Positions 34,268-42,416 of a stretch of DNA of 64,000 nt are shown one piece after another. Each line of letters begins with the position of its first letter. Position 1 is the stretch's first letter. The DNA is from Croceimicrobium sp965279135. GTDB lineage: Bacteria; Bacteroidota; Bacteroidia; Flavobacteriales; Schleiferiaceae. The DNA is taken from NCBI GenBank assembly GCA_965279135.1, contig OZ257133.1, forward strand, positions 620,001 to 684,000, given 5' to 3'. The notes below the pieces were generated by a model. The model worked only from the letters and a program-made list of their open reading frames with translations, did not search any database and had not been told where the DNA came from. The translations under genes and the position numbers were made by a program.

Positions 34268-35113
34268 ATGACTAAGGCCTATCATGAATTAATTAAGGCA
34301 GCTTTGGCAGAAGATATTGGAGATGGAGATCATAGTTCTAATTGCGCATTTCCAATCGGCACTGAAGGGAGAATGCATCTCCTTGTTAAAGACCAAGGCG
34401 TATTAGCTGGCGTGGGAGTGGCGAGAGAGGTTTTTCGATTGGTAGACCCAAGCATCGAAATGGATATTCGCATTCAGGATGGTTCAAAAGTGAATTACGG
34501 CGATATTGCGTTTTATGTTGAGGGTCCCGCCCATAGTTTACTCCAAGGAGAACGATTAGCTTTAAACCTGATGCAAAGAATGAGTGGGATTGCCACTAAA
34601 ACCAGATCTCTGGTTGATTTAATCTCTCATACTAATGTGAAGCTGCTCGATACACGAAAAACTACCCCTCATTTAAGGGTTTTCGAAAAGGAAGCGGTTC
34701 GCTGGGGAGGAGCTTATAATCATCGTTTTGGCCTTTATGACATGATAATGTTGAAGGATAACCATGTCGATTTTGCAGGAGGAGTAAAACCTGCAATTCA
34801 AAAAGCACTAGACTACAAGGAAAAGCATCAGCTTAAAATACCTATTGAAGTGGAGGTGCGTAATTTTAGTGAGCTAGATGAGGTTTTAGAATCCGAGGGT
34901 GTCCTGAGGGTGATGTTCGACAATTTTACGGTTGATGATACCTATAAGGCCGTTGACGTCGTTAATAAGCAAATTGAGACCGAGTCTAGTGGTGGGATTA
35001 CTAAGGAGACCTTGGTGTCGTACGCAGAAACAGGAGTAGACTTTATTTCCATGGGCTCATTGACTTATAGTGTAATGGGCTTGGATATGAGTTTAAAGGC
35101 TCAATTGGGATAA
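34268..35113 (+). CDS. nadC: Nicotinate-nucleotide pyrophosphorylase (carboxylating)
   Basis: Converts quinolinate and PRPP to nicotinate mononucleotide in NAD synthesis. The 281-residue protein has the expected N-terminal AEDIGDGDHSS, the catalytic LLDTRKTTPHLR (about 125-136), AVRWGGAYNHRFGLYDMIMLKDNH and the glycine-rich end SGGITKETL. It sits three bases before the sugar transferase gene, an odd housekeeping gene inside the polysaccharide region. The 169-base divergent gap upstream shows no clear promoter on this strand. Confidence 0.96.
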   Translation: MTKAYHELIKAALAEDIGDGDHSSNCAFPIGTEGRMHLLVKDQGVLAGVGVAREVFRLVDPSIEMDIRIQDGSKVNYGDIAFYVEGPAHSLLQGERLALNLMQRMSGIATKTRSLVDLISHTNVKLLDTRKTTPHLRVFEKEAVRWGGAYNHRFGLYDMIMLKDNHVDFAGGVKPAIQKALDYKEKHQLKIPIEVEVRNFSELDEVLESEGVLRVMFDNFTVDDTYKAVDVVNKQIETESSGGITKETLVSYAETGVDFISMGSLTYSVMGLDMSLKAQLG

Positions 35114-35116
35114 GCA

Positions 35117-35764
35117 ATGAAAGATCGCTTAGAAAGTCAAATAGGATTTCAATTGGAGAATCATAAGGCTGTTCGACCTAATTCGAGGTCTTCCTATTTG
35201 ATTTTAAAGGCGTTTATGGATTGGATTCTGGCTTTAACATTCCTAATAATCCTCTCTCCACTCTTTTTAATTATTGGGATTTACCTGTCCTTTCGTTTTT
35301 GGGCATTCCCAATTTTTACGCAATCTCGAATCGGCAAGGATCAATGTAGTTTTACGATATTCAAATTTCGAACCCTTCCAGTTTCCTGGAGTGAAAAATC
35401 TTCTATTGTTCTGAGCAGAGATTTAAAGTTTTTAAGAGATTCTGGTGTTGATGAATTACCGCAGCTATTGAATATTCTGGGCGGTAAGATGAGTTTTGTT
35501 GGTCCCAGGCCACTATTGCCAGAATATTTAAGACACTTCTCGCCAAAGCAATTGGAGCGACACAATTTAAAACCCGGGATAACAGGCTTGGCACAAGTAA
35601 AAGGGGGAAATTTGTTGAGTTGGCGGGATCGCCTTCGTTGGGATATCATGTATGTCCGGAAATGCAATTGGGTTTTAGATTTTAAGATTCTAGTCTGGAC
35701 GATACTGAGTCCTGCCAGGAAGGATCAGGGAATTTTTTCGGAAGCATTCAATGGAAGTAACTGA
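35117..35764 (+). CDS. Initiating sugar-1-phosphate transferase (PglC/WcaJ C-terminal type)
   Basis: Adds the first sugar phosphate of the repeat unit to the undecaprenyl phosphate carrier. The 215-residue protein has one membrane-associated helix (about 34-56), then QSRIGKDQCSFTIFKFRTL and the Asp-Glu catalytic pair in VDELPQLLNILGGKMSFVGP (about 112-131), RPLLPEYL and KPGITGLAQVKGGN. It is a short, one-helix form like PglC rather than the five-helix WcaJ. It overlaps the next gene by 14 bases. It is the only initiating transferase seen in the window, so it probably serves both polysaccharide arms. Confidence 0.9.
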   Translation: MKDRLESQIGFQLENHKAVRPNSRSSYLILKAFMDWILALTFLIILSPLFLIIGIYLSFRFWAFPIFTQSRIGKDQCSFTIFKFRTLPVSWSEKSSIVLSRDLKFLRDSGVDELPQLLNILGGKMSFVGPRPLLPEYLRHFSPKQLERHNLKPGITGLAQVKGGNLLSWRDRLRWDIMYVRKCNWVLDFKILVWTILSPARKDQGIFSEAFNGSN

Positions 35765-36869
35765 GAAAAGAAAGAACCGACTTTCGCAGGCAGATTTGAG
35801 CCTGAAGGAACAAGATGCGGTAGTCAGGGTATTGAGCAGTGGATACGCCGGACCAAATGGACCTGAGGTAAGGGCCTTTGAAGAAGAGTTAAAAGATTGG
35901 TTTGGAAGTGATCATCAAGTTTTAACTACTAGTAGTGGAACTGCAGCTTTGCATTTAGCATTGATTGCCCTCGGAGTTACCGAGGGTGATTTAGTACTAA
36001 TTCAAGACTACTCCTTTGCCGCCCCAGCTTTTGCGACTTCTTATGTAAAGGCGACCCCCATCTTTGTTGGATCGGAACCTGAGGGGTGGAATATGGAGCC
36101 TAACGCTCTTGAAGCTGCTCTTAAAGATTTGGACGCAAGAGGGCTAATTTCACGGGTTAAGGCTATCATTCCGGTGCATGTTTATGGTAACCCGGCTGAT
36201 ATGAGTGCCATATCTATGCTTGCTTCTAGCTATGGGATTCCCATCTTAGAAGATGCAGCAGAGGCGATGGGCTCAAGCTATCAAGGAGTTAATGCGGGTT
36301 TGCTTGGGGATGTTGGTGTTATAAGTTTTAATGCCAATAAAGTATTGACCACACTAGGGGGAGGAGCCTTGATATCGAGAAATCACGAGCTTGTTCTCCA
36401 AGCCAGATATTTAGCAAATCAGGCAAAAGTGCCCGGAGGAGTATATCGTCACGCTACCATTGGCTACAATTACAACATGAATAGTGTTGCCGCAGCAATT
36501 GGTAGAGTGCAACTAAAACGTTTACCAGAGTTACTTCATAATCGCTCGAATATTAATAGAGCCTATAAAGAAGGATTAGGTCAAGAGGTTCAATTCCAGC
36601 AATCAATATCAGATGCCCAAAGCAATAATTGGATAACTACTATCGAAACCCAATATTCGAGTGAACTCTTGAAAGCCGCTCAAGAACAGAATGTGGAGCT
36701 ACGATCTTCCTTTTTCCCTATGCATTTGCAGGAAGCCTTCAAGGGATCAAAATTCTATGGCTCAAGTTCAGTGAATGCTATTCAAAACAGAGTCTGTCTT
36801 CCTTCAGGACATCAAGTTGACTCAAATGAGGTTATTTCTCTTATAGCCCGTGTTTTAAAGCAATATTAA
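35751..36869 (+). CDS. DegT/DnrJ/EryC1 family sugar aminotransferase (PglE-like)
   Basis: PLP enzyme of 372 residues that aminates a keto-sugar nucleotide. Family blocks are TTSSGTAALHLALIALGV, EDAAEAMGSSYQG (about 161-173) and FNANKVLTTLGGGAL, which holds the Schiff-base lysine (about residue 193). Together with the PglC-like transferase it overlaps and the PglD-like acetyltransferase across the divergent gap, it completes three of the four genes of a UDP-diacetylbacillosamine-type module; the PglF-like dehydratase is not in the window. Confidence 0.88.
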   Translation: MEVTEKRKNRLSQADLSLKEQDAVVRVLSSGYAGPNGPEVRAFEEELKDWFGSDHQVLTTSSGTAALHLALIALGVTEGDLVLIQDYSFAAPAFATSYVKATPIFVGSEPEGWNMEPNALEAALKDLDARGLISRVKAIIPVHVYGNPADMSAISMLASSYGIPILEDAAEAMGSSYQGVNAGLLGDVGVISFNANKVLTTLGGGALISRNHELVLQARYLANQAKVPGGVYRHATIGYNYNMNSVAAAIGRVQLKRLPELLHNRSNINRAYKEGLGQEVQFQQSISDAQSNNWITTIETQYSSELLKAAQEQNVELRSSFFPMHLQEAFKGSKFYGSSSVNAIQNRVCLPSGHQVDSNEVISLIARVLKQY

Positions 36870-36894
36870 TTTATTCCTAAAGTCCCTAGCTGCT

Positions 36895-36924
36895 TTTGGG
36901 ATTCTTTATATGCAACTATATTTG
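36895..36924 (+). promoter_or_regulatory. Promoter upstream of the wza-wzc pair
   Basis: TTTG (36895-36898), an 18-base spacer, then TATATTTG (36917-36924) form a complete Bacteroidota -33/-7 promoter. The predicted start is near 36931, about 15 bases before the ATG at 36946. A weak, bulged hairpin overlapping the -33 box may end the preceding gene. Confidence 0.6.
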
Positions 36925-36945
36925 CGCAATCTTTAATAAGACAAG

Positions 36946-37734
36946 ATGTTTAAGAAACTATTAGTCTGGATTTTCATTCTGGGCTTTTTTAGTGCTTGTG
37001 TTCCTACCGAGCGCTTAACCTACCTGCAAGAGGGAGAGACAGCTTCCGCCGATTATGAATTAATCCGAACAGATTATAAGGTACAGCCAAATGATATCCT
37101 CTCTATTTCAATTCGCTCCTATGATCCTGAAACCGATCAGCTTTTTAATGTAAGCAATGTAAATCAGCAAAATGGTCTGCAAGCAGGGGATATACTCTTC
37201 TACCTGCAGGGCTATTCAATTGATTTAGAAGGGAACATTGTACTACCCGTTCTAGGTAGTGTTAATGTTAGAAACAAAACGATTAGTGAAATTGACTCCT
37301 TATTGGAATCGCGATTGAATCAGTATTTCGTAGAAGAAGCGATTTTTGTAACGGTACAATTAGCCGGGATGCGGTTTTCAGTTGTAGGTGAAGTTGCGAA
37401 TCCCGGGAAGTACGTTATCTATCAAAATCAGGCTAATATTTTCGAAGCACTGGCAACAGCCGGTGATATAACTATAGTTGGAGACCGAAAGCAGGTAATG
37501 ATTGTCCGGCAGACGGAGAGTGGTGCTAGTACCCACTATCTCGACTTAACGGATTCAAAAGTAATTGACAGTCCGTACTTCTTTGTTCAGCCTAACGACA
37601 TTATCAACGTTCGGCCATTACCTCAGAAGTCCTTAGGTATTGGAACAACAGGTTTCCAAACCTTTACGCAGCTTTTCTCCGTATTGGCATCGACCATTAC
37701 GCTCATTATTGCAATCAATAGTCTAAATAACTAG
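36946..37734 (+). CDS. wza: Polysaccharide export outer-membrane lipoprotein (Wza family)
   Basis: Outer-membrane exporter subunit for capsule or exopolysaccharide. The 262-residue protein has a lipoprotein signal ending in the lipobox FFSAC (Cys18), a polysaccharide-export domain from about residue 45 (YKVQPNDILSISIRS) and a SLBB-type part around FSVVGEVANPGKYVI. A hydrophobic helix at the C-terminus (about 242-258) is as in Bacteroidota Wza proteins. It is followed one base later by wzc; the two form the outer- and inner-membrane halves of the export channel. Confidence 0.92.
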   Translation: MFKKLLVWIFILGFFSACVPTERLTYLQEGETASADYELIRTDYKVQPNDILSISIRSYDPETDQLFNVSNVNQQNGLQAGDILFYLQGYSIDLEGNIVLPVLGSVNVRNKTISEIDSLLESRLNQYFVEEAIFVTVQLAGMRFSVVGEVANPGKYVIYQNQANIFEALATAGDITIVGDRKQVMIVRQTESGASTHYLDLTDSKVIDSPYFFVQPNDIINVRPLPQKSLGIGTTGFQTFTQLFSVLASTITLIIAINSLNN

Positions 37735-37735
37735 G

Positions 37736-40261
37736 ATGACGGATCAGGACAATTACAACAGACCGGGCTATCCTTCAGCTCAATTGGCTTCTATGGATGC
37801 GGAGGATAGTGGTTCATTCGATATCCAAAGAATATTCTTCTTTCTATTAGGTAAGTGGCCATTTTTGTTGTCAAGTTTAGTAGTAGGATTCGCCCTAGCC
37901 TTCTTCATTAATAAATATTCTACCCGTATTTTTCAGGTAAAGGCCACCGTTATGGTTGATTCTTCCGGGAAGGGTGGAATGGAGTCCTTGATGTCTACTT
38001 TGGGCTACTACAATCCCCGCCTTGATTTTGAAAATGAGGTCGTAATTTTAAAAAGTCGAAGTTTAGCCGAAAGGACTCTTCAGAACCTCGATTTTGAGAT
38101 TTCTTATTTCACCGAAGGTAGAATTCGTACATCGGAGGTATATCCCAATCCAAGTTGGAAAATTGAGTATGACACTCTGCATACTCAAACTTTAGGCGAA
38201 TACAAAATCACTAAAACGGAGAATGGAACATTTACTGTGGTGTTCCCAAATGCCGAGAATGTTTCATTTCTTGTGGAACCTTCATTGCAGGATCAAGAGG
38301 AGTTCTATACAACACTTGTTCAGGCATATAAGCAAGAAACCAAAAGCGAAGTTGCTATTGGTGAGTGGATCGAGGGCCCCGCATTTCGTTTTCGTATCAT
38401 CAATGCCGATAGGATCGATCGTCGCATTCCGGCTGGAGAAAATGTAATTGTTGCATGGTCCAGTAAACCCAGTCTTGTTACAGGCTACTTCAAGGGACTG
38501 GAGGTAGAGCCTACTTCTGAAGGGTCTTCCGCGATCAATATTTCCTTAAGAGGTAGCGAAAAAGCCAAGATTCAAGATTATGTAAATGAATTGATTCATC
38601 AATACCAATTGTTGGATCTGGAATTAAAGAATCAAACCAGCAGAAAATCCTTGGCTTTTATTACTGAGGAATTAGCTCGCCTTCAGGATTCACTTGCTCA
38701 GGTAGAATCTGTTCTAAAACAATTTCAATCTTCTAAACAGGCAGTAAGTCTAGGAGAAAAGGGAACCCAGCTATTTGATGAAGTATTTCAATTGGACAAA
38801 AAAATCTCTGAGCTAAAGACAAGACAGAGGTATTTAGAACAATTGGATTTTCAACAGGCGGTTGGGGAGCTTGATAAACCAATGGTTAATCCAATTGGGA
38901 TTGCAGTTGGGGATCAAAATATTGATGCAATTGTCTCAGACTTAAATAAACTAATTGGTCAAAGAAAAAGCCTCTCTTATGGTCAAACCAATGATAACCC
39001 TTCTGTAAAACTCCTGGATTTTAAGATTGAAAATTTACGGAAGTCCCTGAAGGATAATGTCGCTACATATAGTATGGCATTAAGTTATCAGCTGGAGGAT
39101 TTAGAACGAGATCGTCGGATATTGGAGTCTGCAATTGAGGAACTGCCTAAGACGGAGATCGAACTGATCGGAATTCAGAGGAAATTCCAGATTACGGAGA
39201 ATCTTTATCTCTACTTAATGCGCAAGAAGGCCGAAACGGCCATCGTTCTTGCCGGAAATACTCCTGACTCCCAGATAATTGATCCTGCGACATTAGATCC
39301 TAAGCCGGTAAGTCCAAATGGTAGGAACATTTTCATAACCTCTTTATTTATCTCCATTGCCATTCCAATAGGAATCTTTTTGATCATCTATTTTCTAGAT
39401 AACAAGATTCGAACTAAGGAGGACGTGGAAAGCATCACCTCAATGCCAATTGTAGCAATGATTGGTCATAGTGATCGAACTACGAATCTTGTAGTTGCCG
39501 AGTATCCTAAGTCTAGTATTTCCGAGTCTTTTCGTGCTTTAAGGTCAAACGTCTCTTATCTGTCGCCGGATAAGGAAATTAAGACGATGTTATTTACCTC
39601 ATCTATTGGTGGCGAGGGTAAGACATTCATTTCCATCAATATGGCCAGCATTCTGGCCGCAGTAGGCAAAAAGACGGTCTTAGTTGGTCTTGATTTAAGA
39701 AAACCGAAAATCTATAACGATTTTGGTCTTAGCAATGATTTTGGAGTTAGCTCGGTTCTTTCTGGTCAAATGAAAATGAAAGATTCCTTGCAAAAAACCA
39801 AGTTTGAGGAGCTTTATATAATTTCAGCAGGGCCTATCCCTCCAAACCCTTCGGAGCTTATTCTTAGTCCAGAGTTTGATCAGTTTCTAAAAGAACTACA
39901 AGAGGAGTTTGAATATATCGTATTTGACACGCCACCGGTAGGGCTGGTTGCAGATACCTTTGAATTAATGAAGAAGGTAGACTACAGTTTTTATGTAGTT
40001 CGTCAGGGTTACACGAATAAGCAACTGCTAAGCTTTGTGAATGATCGTTATGAGAATAAGACTTTACAAAATGTGGCAATAGCGATTAACGACTTTACAG
40101 TAAACAAGGCTTATGGCTACGGTTATGGTTATGGCTATGGCTACGGTTATGGTTATGGTTACGGTTACGGCTATGGCTATGGATATGGCTACGGTAGCGC
40201 CTACTATGGCGAGGAGGATGAAGGCGGTGCCAAAGGGCTATTTAAACGTTTACGCAGTTAA
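37736..40261 (+). CDS. wzc: Polysaccharide co-polymerase and bacterial tyrosine kinase (Wzc), with a Tyr-Gly repeat tail
   Basis: Inner-membrane regulator of chain length and export, and an autophosphorylating tyrosine kinase. The 841-residue protein has a Wzz domain (helices at about 33-55 and 533-553), a long coiled coil between them (about 285-490), and a C-terminal BY-kinase: Walker A SSIGGEGKTFISIN (about 620), Walker A' VLVGLDLRKPK (about 643) and Walker B YIVFDTPPVG (about 726). The tail holds 14 Tyr-Gly units (about 793-820) instead of the usual short tyrosine cluster, then an acidic-basic end. Phosphorylation there should govern oligomer assembly, as in E. coli Wzc. Confidence 0.95.
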   Translation: MTDQDNYNRPGYPSAQLASMDAEDSGSFDIQRIFFFLLGKWPFLLSSLVVGFALAFFINKYSTRIFQVKATVMVDSSGKGGMESLMSTLGYYNPRLDFENEVVILKSRSLAERTLQNLDFEISYFTEGRIRTSEVYPNPSWKIEYDTLHTQTLGEYKITKTENGTFTVVFPNAENVSFLVEPSLQDQEEFYTTLVQAYKQETKSEVAIGEWIEGPAFRFRIINADRIDRRIPAGENVIVAWSSKPSLVTGYFKGLEVEPTSEGSSAINISLRGSEKAKIQDYVNELIHQYQLLDLELKNQTSRKSLAFITEELARLQDSLAQVESVLKQFQSSKQAVSLGEKGTQLFDEVFQLDKKISELKTRQRYLEQLDFQQAVGELDKPMVNPIGIAVGDQNIDAIVSDLNKLIGQRKSLSYGQTNDNPSVKLLDFKIENLRKSLKDNVATYSMALSYQLEDLERDRRILESAIEELPKTEIELIGIQRKFQITENLYLYLMRKKAETAIVLAGNTPDSQIIDPATLDPKPVSPNGRNIFITSLFISIAIPIGIFLIIYFLDNKIRTKEDVESITSMPIVAMIGHSDRTTNLVVAEYPKSSISESFRALRSNVSYLSPDKEIKTMLFTSSIGGEGKTFISINMASILAAVGKKTVLVGLDLRKPKIYNDFGLSNDFGVSSVLSGQMKMKDSLQKTKFEELYIISAGPIPPNPSELILSPEFDQFLKELQEEFEYIVFDTPPVGLVADTFELMKKVDYSFYVVRQGYTNKQLLSFVNDRYENKTLQNVAIAINDFTVNKAYGYGYGYGYGYGYGYGYGYGYGYGYGYGSAYYGEEDEGGAKGLFKRLRS
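40112..40195 (+). repeat. Fourteen tandem Tyr-Gly dipeptide codons in wzc
   Basis: Eighty-four bases encode 14 consecutive Tyr-Gly units. TAT and TAC, and GGC, GGT and GGA, are mixed irregularly, so the DNA is not a pure hexamer repeat. That points to selection on the protein more than recent strand slippage, although expansion and contraction by six bases would stay in frame. Confidence 0.95.
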
Positions 40262-40278
40262 CAGTGCACTAAATTGAT

Positions 40279-40313
40279 TAAAAGGGACCGGGATTTTTTC
40301 CGGTCTTTTTTTT
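40279..40313. terminator. Terminator after wzc
   Basis: GACCGG (40286-40291) pairs with CCGGTC (40300-40305); A/G-U/A pairs extend it to about 12 bp. Eight T residues follow. It separates wza-wzc from the large array downstream. Confidence 0.85.
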
Positions 40314-40403
40314 GGTAGAACCCATGGTCTTGTTCATAATACTCCATGATTGAGTTCCGCGAAGCATTCTTAACAGAGATTTCATATCAATAACTCCCTG
40401 ATA

Positions 40404-40435
40404 TTTGGCGGATTTAGAAAACCATATTACTTTTG
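40404..40435 (+). promoter_or_regulatory. Promoter of the large polysaccharide array
   Basis: TTTG (40404-40407), a 20-base spacer and TACTTTTG (40428-40435) form a complete Bacteroidota promoter, about 90 bases before the ATG at 40526. The expected start is near 40442, giving a leader of about 84 bases. Confidence 0.6.
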
Positions 40436-40436
40436 T

Positions 40437-40457
40437 TTGAGTAATTATTCTACTCAA
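40437..40457. promoter_or_regulatory. Inverted repeat over the expected transcription start, candidate operator
   Basis: TTGAGTA (40437-40443) and TACTCAA (40451-40457) are exact inverted repeats with a 7-base spacer, just after the -7 box. A second, imperfect palindrome (AGGCGAAGCTTTGCCT, 40502-40517, 14 of 16 bases symmetric) lies just before the start codon. Either could bind the winged-helix protein encoded next. Confidence 0.4.
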
Positions 40458-40525
40458 TCAATAGTTACCAAACCTTGTTAATCCCATACCTGTGATTGAC
40501 GAGGCGAAGCTTTGCCTGGAATTTC

Positions 40526-41056
40526 ATGTTAGAGACCTTAATTTCTTCTGAAACACGCATTAAACTTCTTCTGAAGTTTTTCCTGAATTCAAAGTCGCGT
40601 GGTTATTTACGCGGTTTAGAAGCTGAGTTTGAGGAAAGCTCGAATGCGATTAGGCTAGAGCTCAACAAATTCGAGAAAGCAGGAATGCTAACCTCAGAGT
40701 TTATAGGCAATAAGAAGATTTTTGGAGCGAACGTTAATCATCCGCTTTTCCAGAATCTTCATGATTTAGTTTTAAAATATGTAGGTCTTGATCGAGTCAT
40801 CGAGAGAGTAACCACTAAAATTGGTCAAGTGAATGCTGTTTACCTGGTAGGCGATTATGCCAAAGGGAAGGACAGCGGAATCATTGACCTTTTTTTATTA
40901 GCCCCTACCGTAAAACAGGATTACATGCAAAGATTGGTTGGACGCCTGGAGGCGGAAATCGATCGCAAGATTCGGTGGGTACATTTCGCGACTGAACAGG
41001 AATTAAATAAATATCTAGTAGAACGCTCCCATCTATTGCTTTGGGAACATAATTAA
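40526..41056 (+). CDS. Winged-helix regulator fused to a degenerate nucleotidyltransferase-like domain
   Basis: About 176 residues. The N-terminal half is an ArsR-like winged helix (IKLLLKFFLNSKSRGYLRGL, AIRLELNKFEKAGMLTSE). The C-terminal half (about 95-176) resembles a minimal nucleotidyltransferase: VYLVGDYAKGK corresponds to the GSxARGE strand, but the usual SDIDL metal site reads GIIDL, so one catalytic Asp is lost. The frame extends to a TTG at 40496; ATG 40526 (MLETLISSETRIK) is the family start. Such proteins often head Bacteroidota capsule loci. It is the first gene after the promoter at 40404 and probably controls the array; enzyme activity is doubtful. Confidence 0.82.
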   Translation: MLETLISSETRIKLLLKFFLNSKSRGYLRGLEAEFEESSNAIRLELNKFEKAGMLTSEFIGNKKIFGANVNHPLFQNLHDLVLKYVGLDRVIERVTTKIGQVNAVYLVGDYAKGKDSGIIDLFLLAPTVKQDYMQRLVGRLEAEIDRKIRWVHFATEQELNKYLVERSHLLLWEHN

Positions 41057-41062
41057 TCTAAA

Positions 41063-42364
41063 ATGAGAGACTTAAGCGAGGCTCGGATTGCCGTTATCGG
41101 TTTGGGTTATGTAGGATTACCCTTAGCCGTAGAATTTGCGAAAAAGTATCCAACCATTGGGTTTGATATTAATCCCGATCGTATTTCGGAATTAACGAAG
41201 GGACATGATCGCACTCTGGAAGTAAGCGATGAAGATTTGATGGCTGTTGCACTTCCCAATCCGATGGAGGCGAAGAAGGCAGATAAAGGTCTTTACTGTA
41301 GCGATGCTATTACCGACATTAGTGAGTGTAATGTGTTTATTATTACTGTTCCCACTCCAACCGATCAGCATAACCGTCCCGTATTAACACCATTAACCAA
41401 ATCTTCAGAAACTGTTGGTTCGGTATTAAAAAGTGGTGATGTAGTAGTTTATGAATCTACAGTATACCCTGGAGTAACCGAAGATCACTGTGTACCTATT
41501 CTTGAAAAGGTTTCAGGTTTAAAGATGAACGAAGACTTTTTCGTAGGTTATTCTCCTGAGCGTATTAATCCAGGTGACAAGGAGCATACCGTAAGTAAAA
41601 TCCTAAAGGTAACTTCTGGATCTACACCGGAATCGGCTCAGTTTATTGATAGTCTCTATGCATCAGTTATTACCGCTGGAACTCACCTTGCAGAGAGTAT
41701 CAAGGTAGCGGAGGCTGCAAAGGTTATTGAAAACAGTCAAAGGGATATCAATATCGCTTTTGTAAATGAATTGGCTAAGATTTTTAGCCTTATGCGTATT
41801 GATACCTCTGCAGTCTTGAGAGCTGCCGGTACGAAGTGGAACTTCTTAAAATTCACCCCTGGACTAGTAGGAGGCCATTGTATTGGGGTAGATCCATACT
41901 ATTTGGCTCAGAAGGCTCAGGAATTGGGTTACCATCCTGAAATAATTCTTGCCGGCCGTCGCTTGAACGACTCTATGGGATCTTTCGTTGCAAATGAGAT
42001 AGTGAAACTCTTTGTAAGAAAAGACATGAAAGTTAAAGGAGCGTCCGTTGTTCTTCTTGGCTTTACCTTCAAAGAGAATTGTCCGGATGTTCGGAACACA
42101 AAGGTTATCGACATTTATCACGAGCTCAAGGACTTTAACCTGGATATCACGGTTTACGATCCCTGGGCTGATCCAGAGGAAGTAAAACACGAGTATGGTA
42201 TTGACATCGTAAATGAATTGCCTTCCGGCAAATTTGATGCAGCAGTCCTGACCGTTTCACACAATGAATTCAAAGAATTAGATGTGCGTTCGATTGTTGG
42301 AGACGGCGTGCTTTATGACGTAAAAGGATTTCTAGATCCTGCTATAGTAGACGCACGTCTGTAA
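41063..42364 (+). CDS. UDP-N-acetyl-hexosamine 6-dehydrogenase (WbpO/TviB type)
   Basis: Oxidises C6 of a UDP-N-acetylhexosamine to the uronic acid with NAD+. The 433-residue protein has the N-terminal cofactor loop IAVIGLGYVGLPLAVEFAKK, the ESTVYPGVTED segment, the catalytic lysine region ESIKVAEAAKVIENSQRD and the active-site Cys in GLVGGHCIGVDPYYL (about 270-284). These fit WbpO/TviB (UDP-GalNAc to UDP-GalNAcA) best; the WbpP/TviC-like epimerase that would supply UDP-GalNAc is at 61253. It lies six bases after the regulator. Confidence 0.88.
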   Translation: MRDLSEARIAVIGLGYVGLPLAVEFAKKYPTIGFDINPDRISELTKGHDRTLEVSDEDLMAVALPNPMEAKKADKGLYCSDAITDISECNVFIITVPTPTDQHNRPVLTPLTKSSETVGSVLKSGDVVVYESTVYPGVTEDHCVPILEKVSGLKMNEDFFVGYSPERINPGDKEHTVSKILKVTSGSTPESAQFIDSLYASVITAGTHLAESIKVAEAAKVIENSQRDINIAFVNELAKIFSLMRIDTSAVLRAAGTKWNFLKFTPGLVGGHCIGVDPYYLAQKAQELGYHPEIILAGRRLNDSMGSFVANEIVKLFVRKDMKVKGASVVLLGFTFKENCPDVRNTKVIDIYHELKDFNLDITVYDPWADPEEVKHEYGIDIVNELPSGKFDAAVLTVSHNEFKELDVRSIVGDGVLYDVKGFLDPAIVDARL

Positions 42365-42416
42365 TTCCAACTTGTCTTATCTCATTAAATAATTCTTCAA
42401 ACATCGAATAAGAAAA

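Noticed and set aside
40112..40195. The Tyr-Gly stretch as a simple-sequence phase-variation switch
   Set aside because: The unit is six bases, so length changes stay in frame, and codon mixing makes slippage less likely; it is treated as a protein feature.
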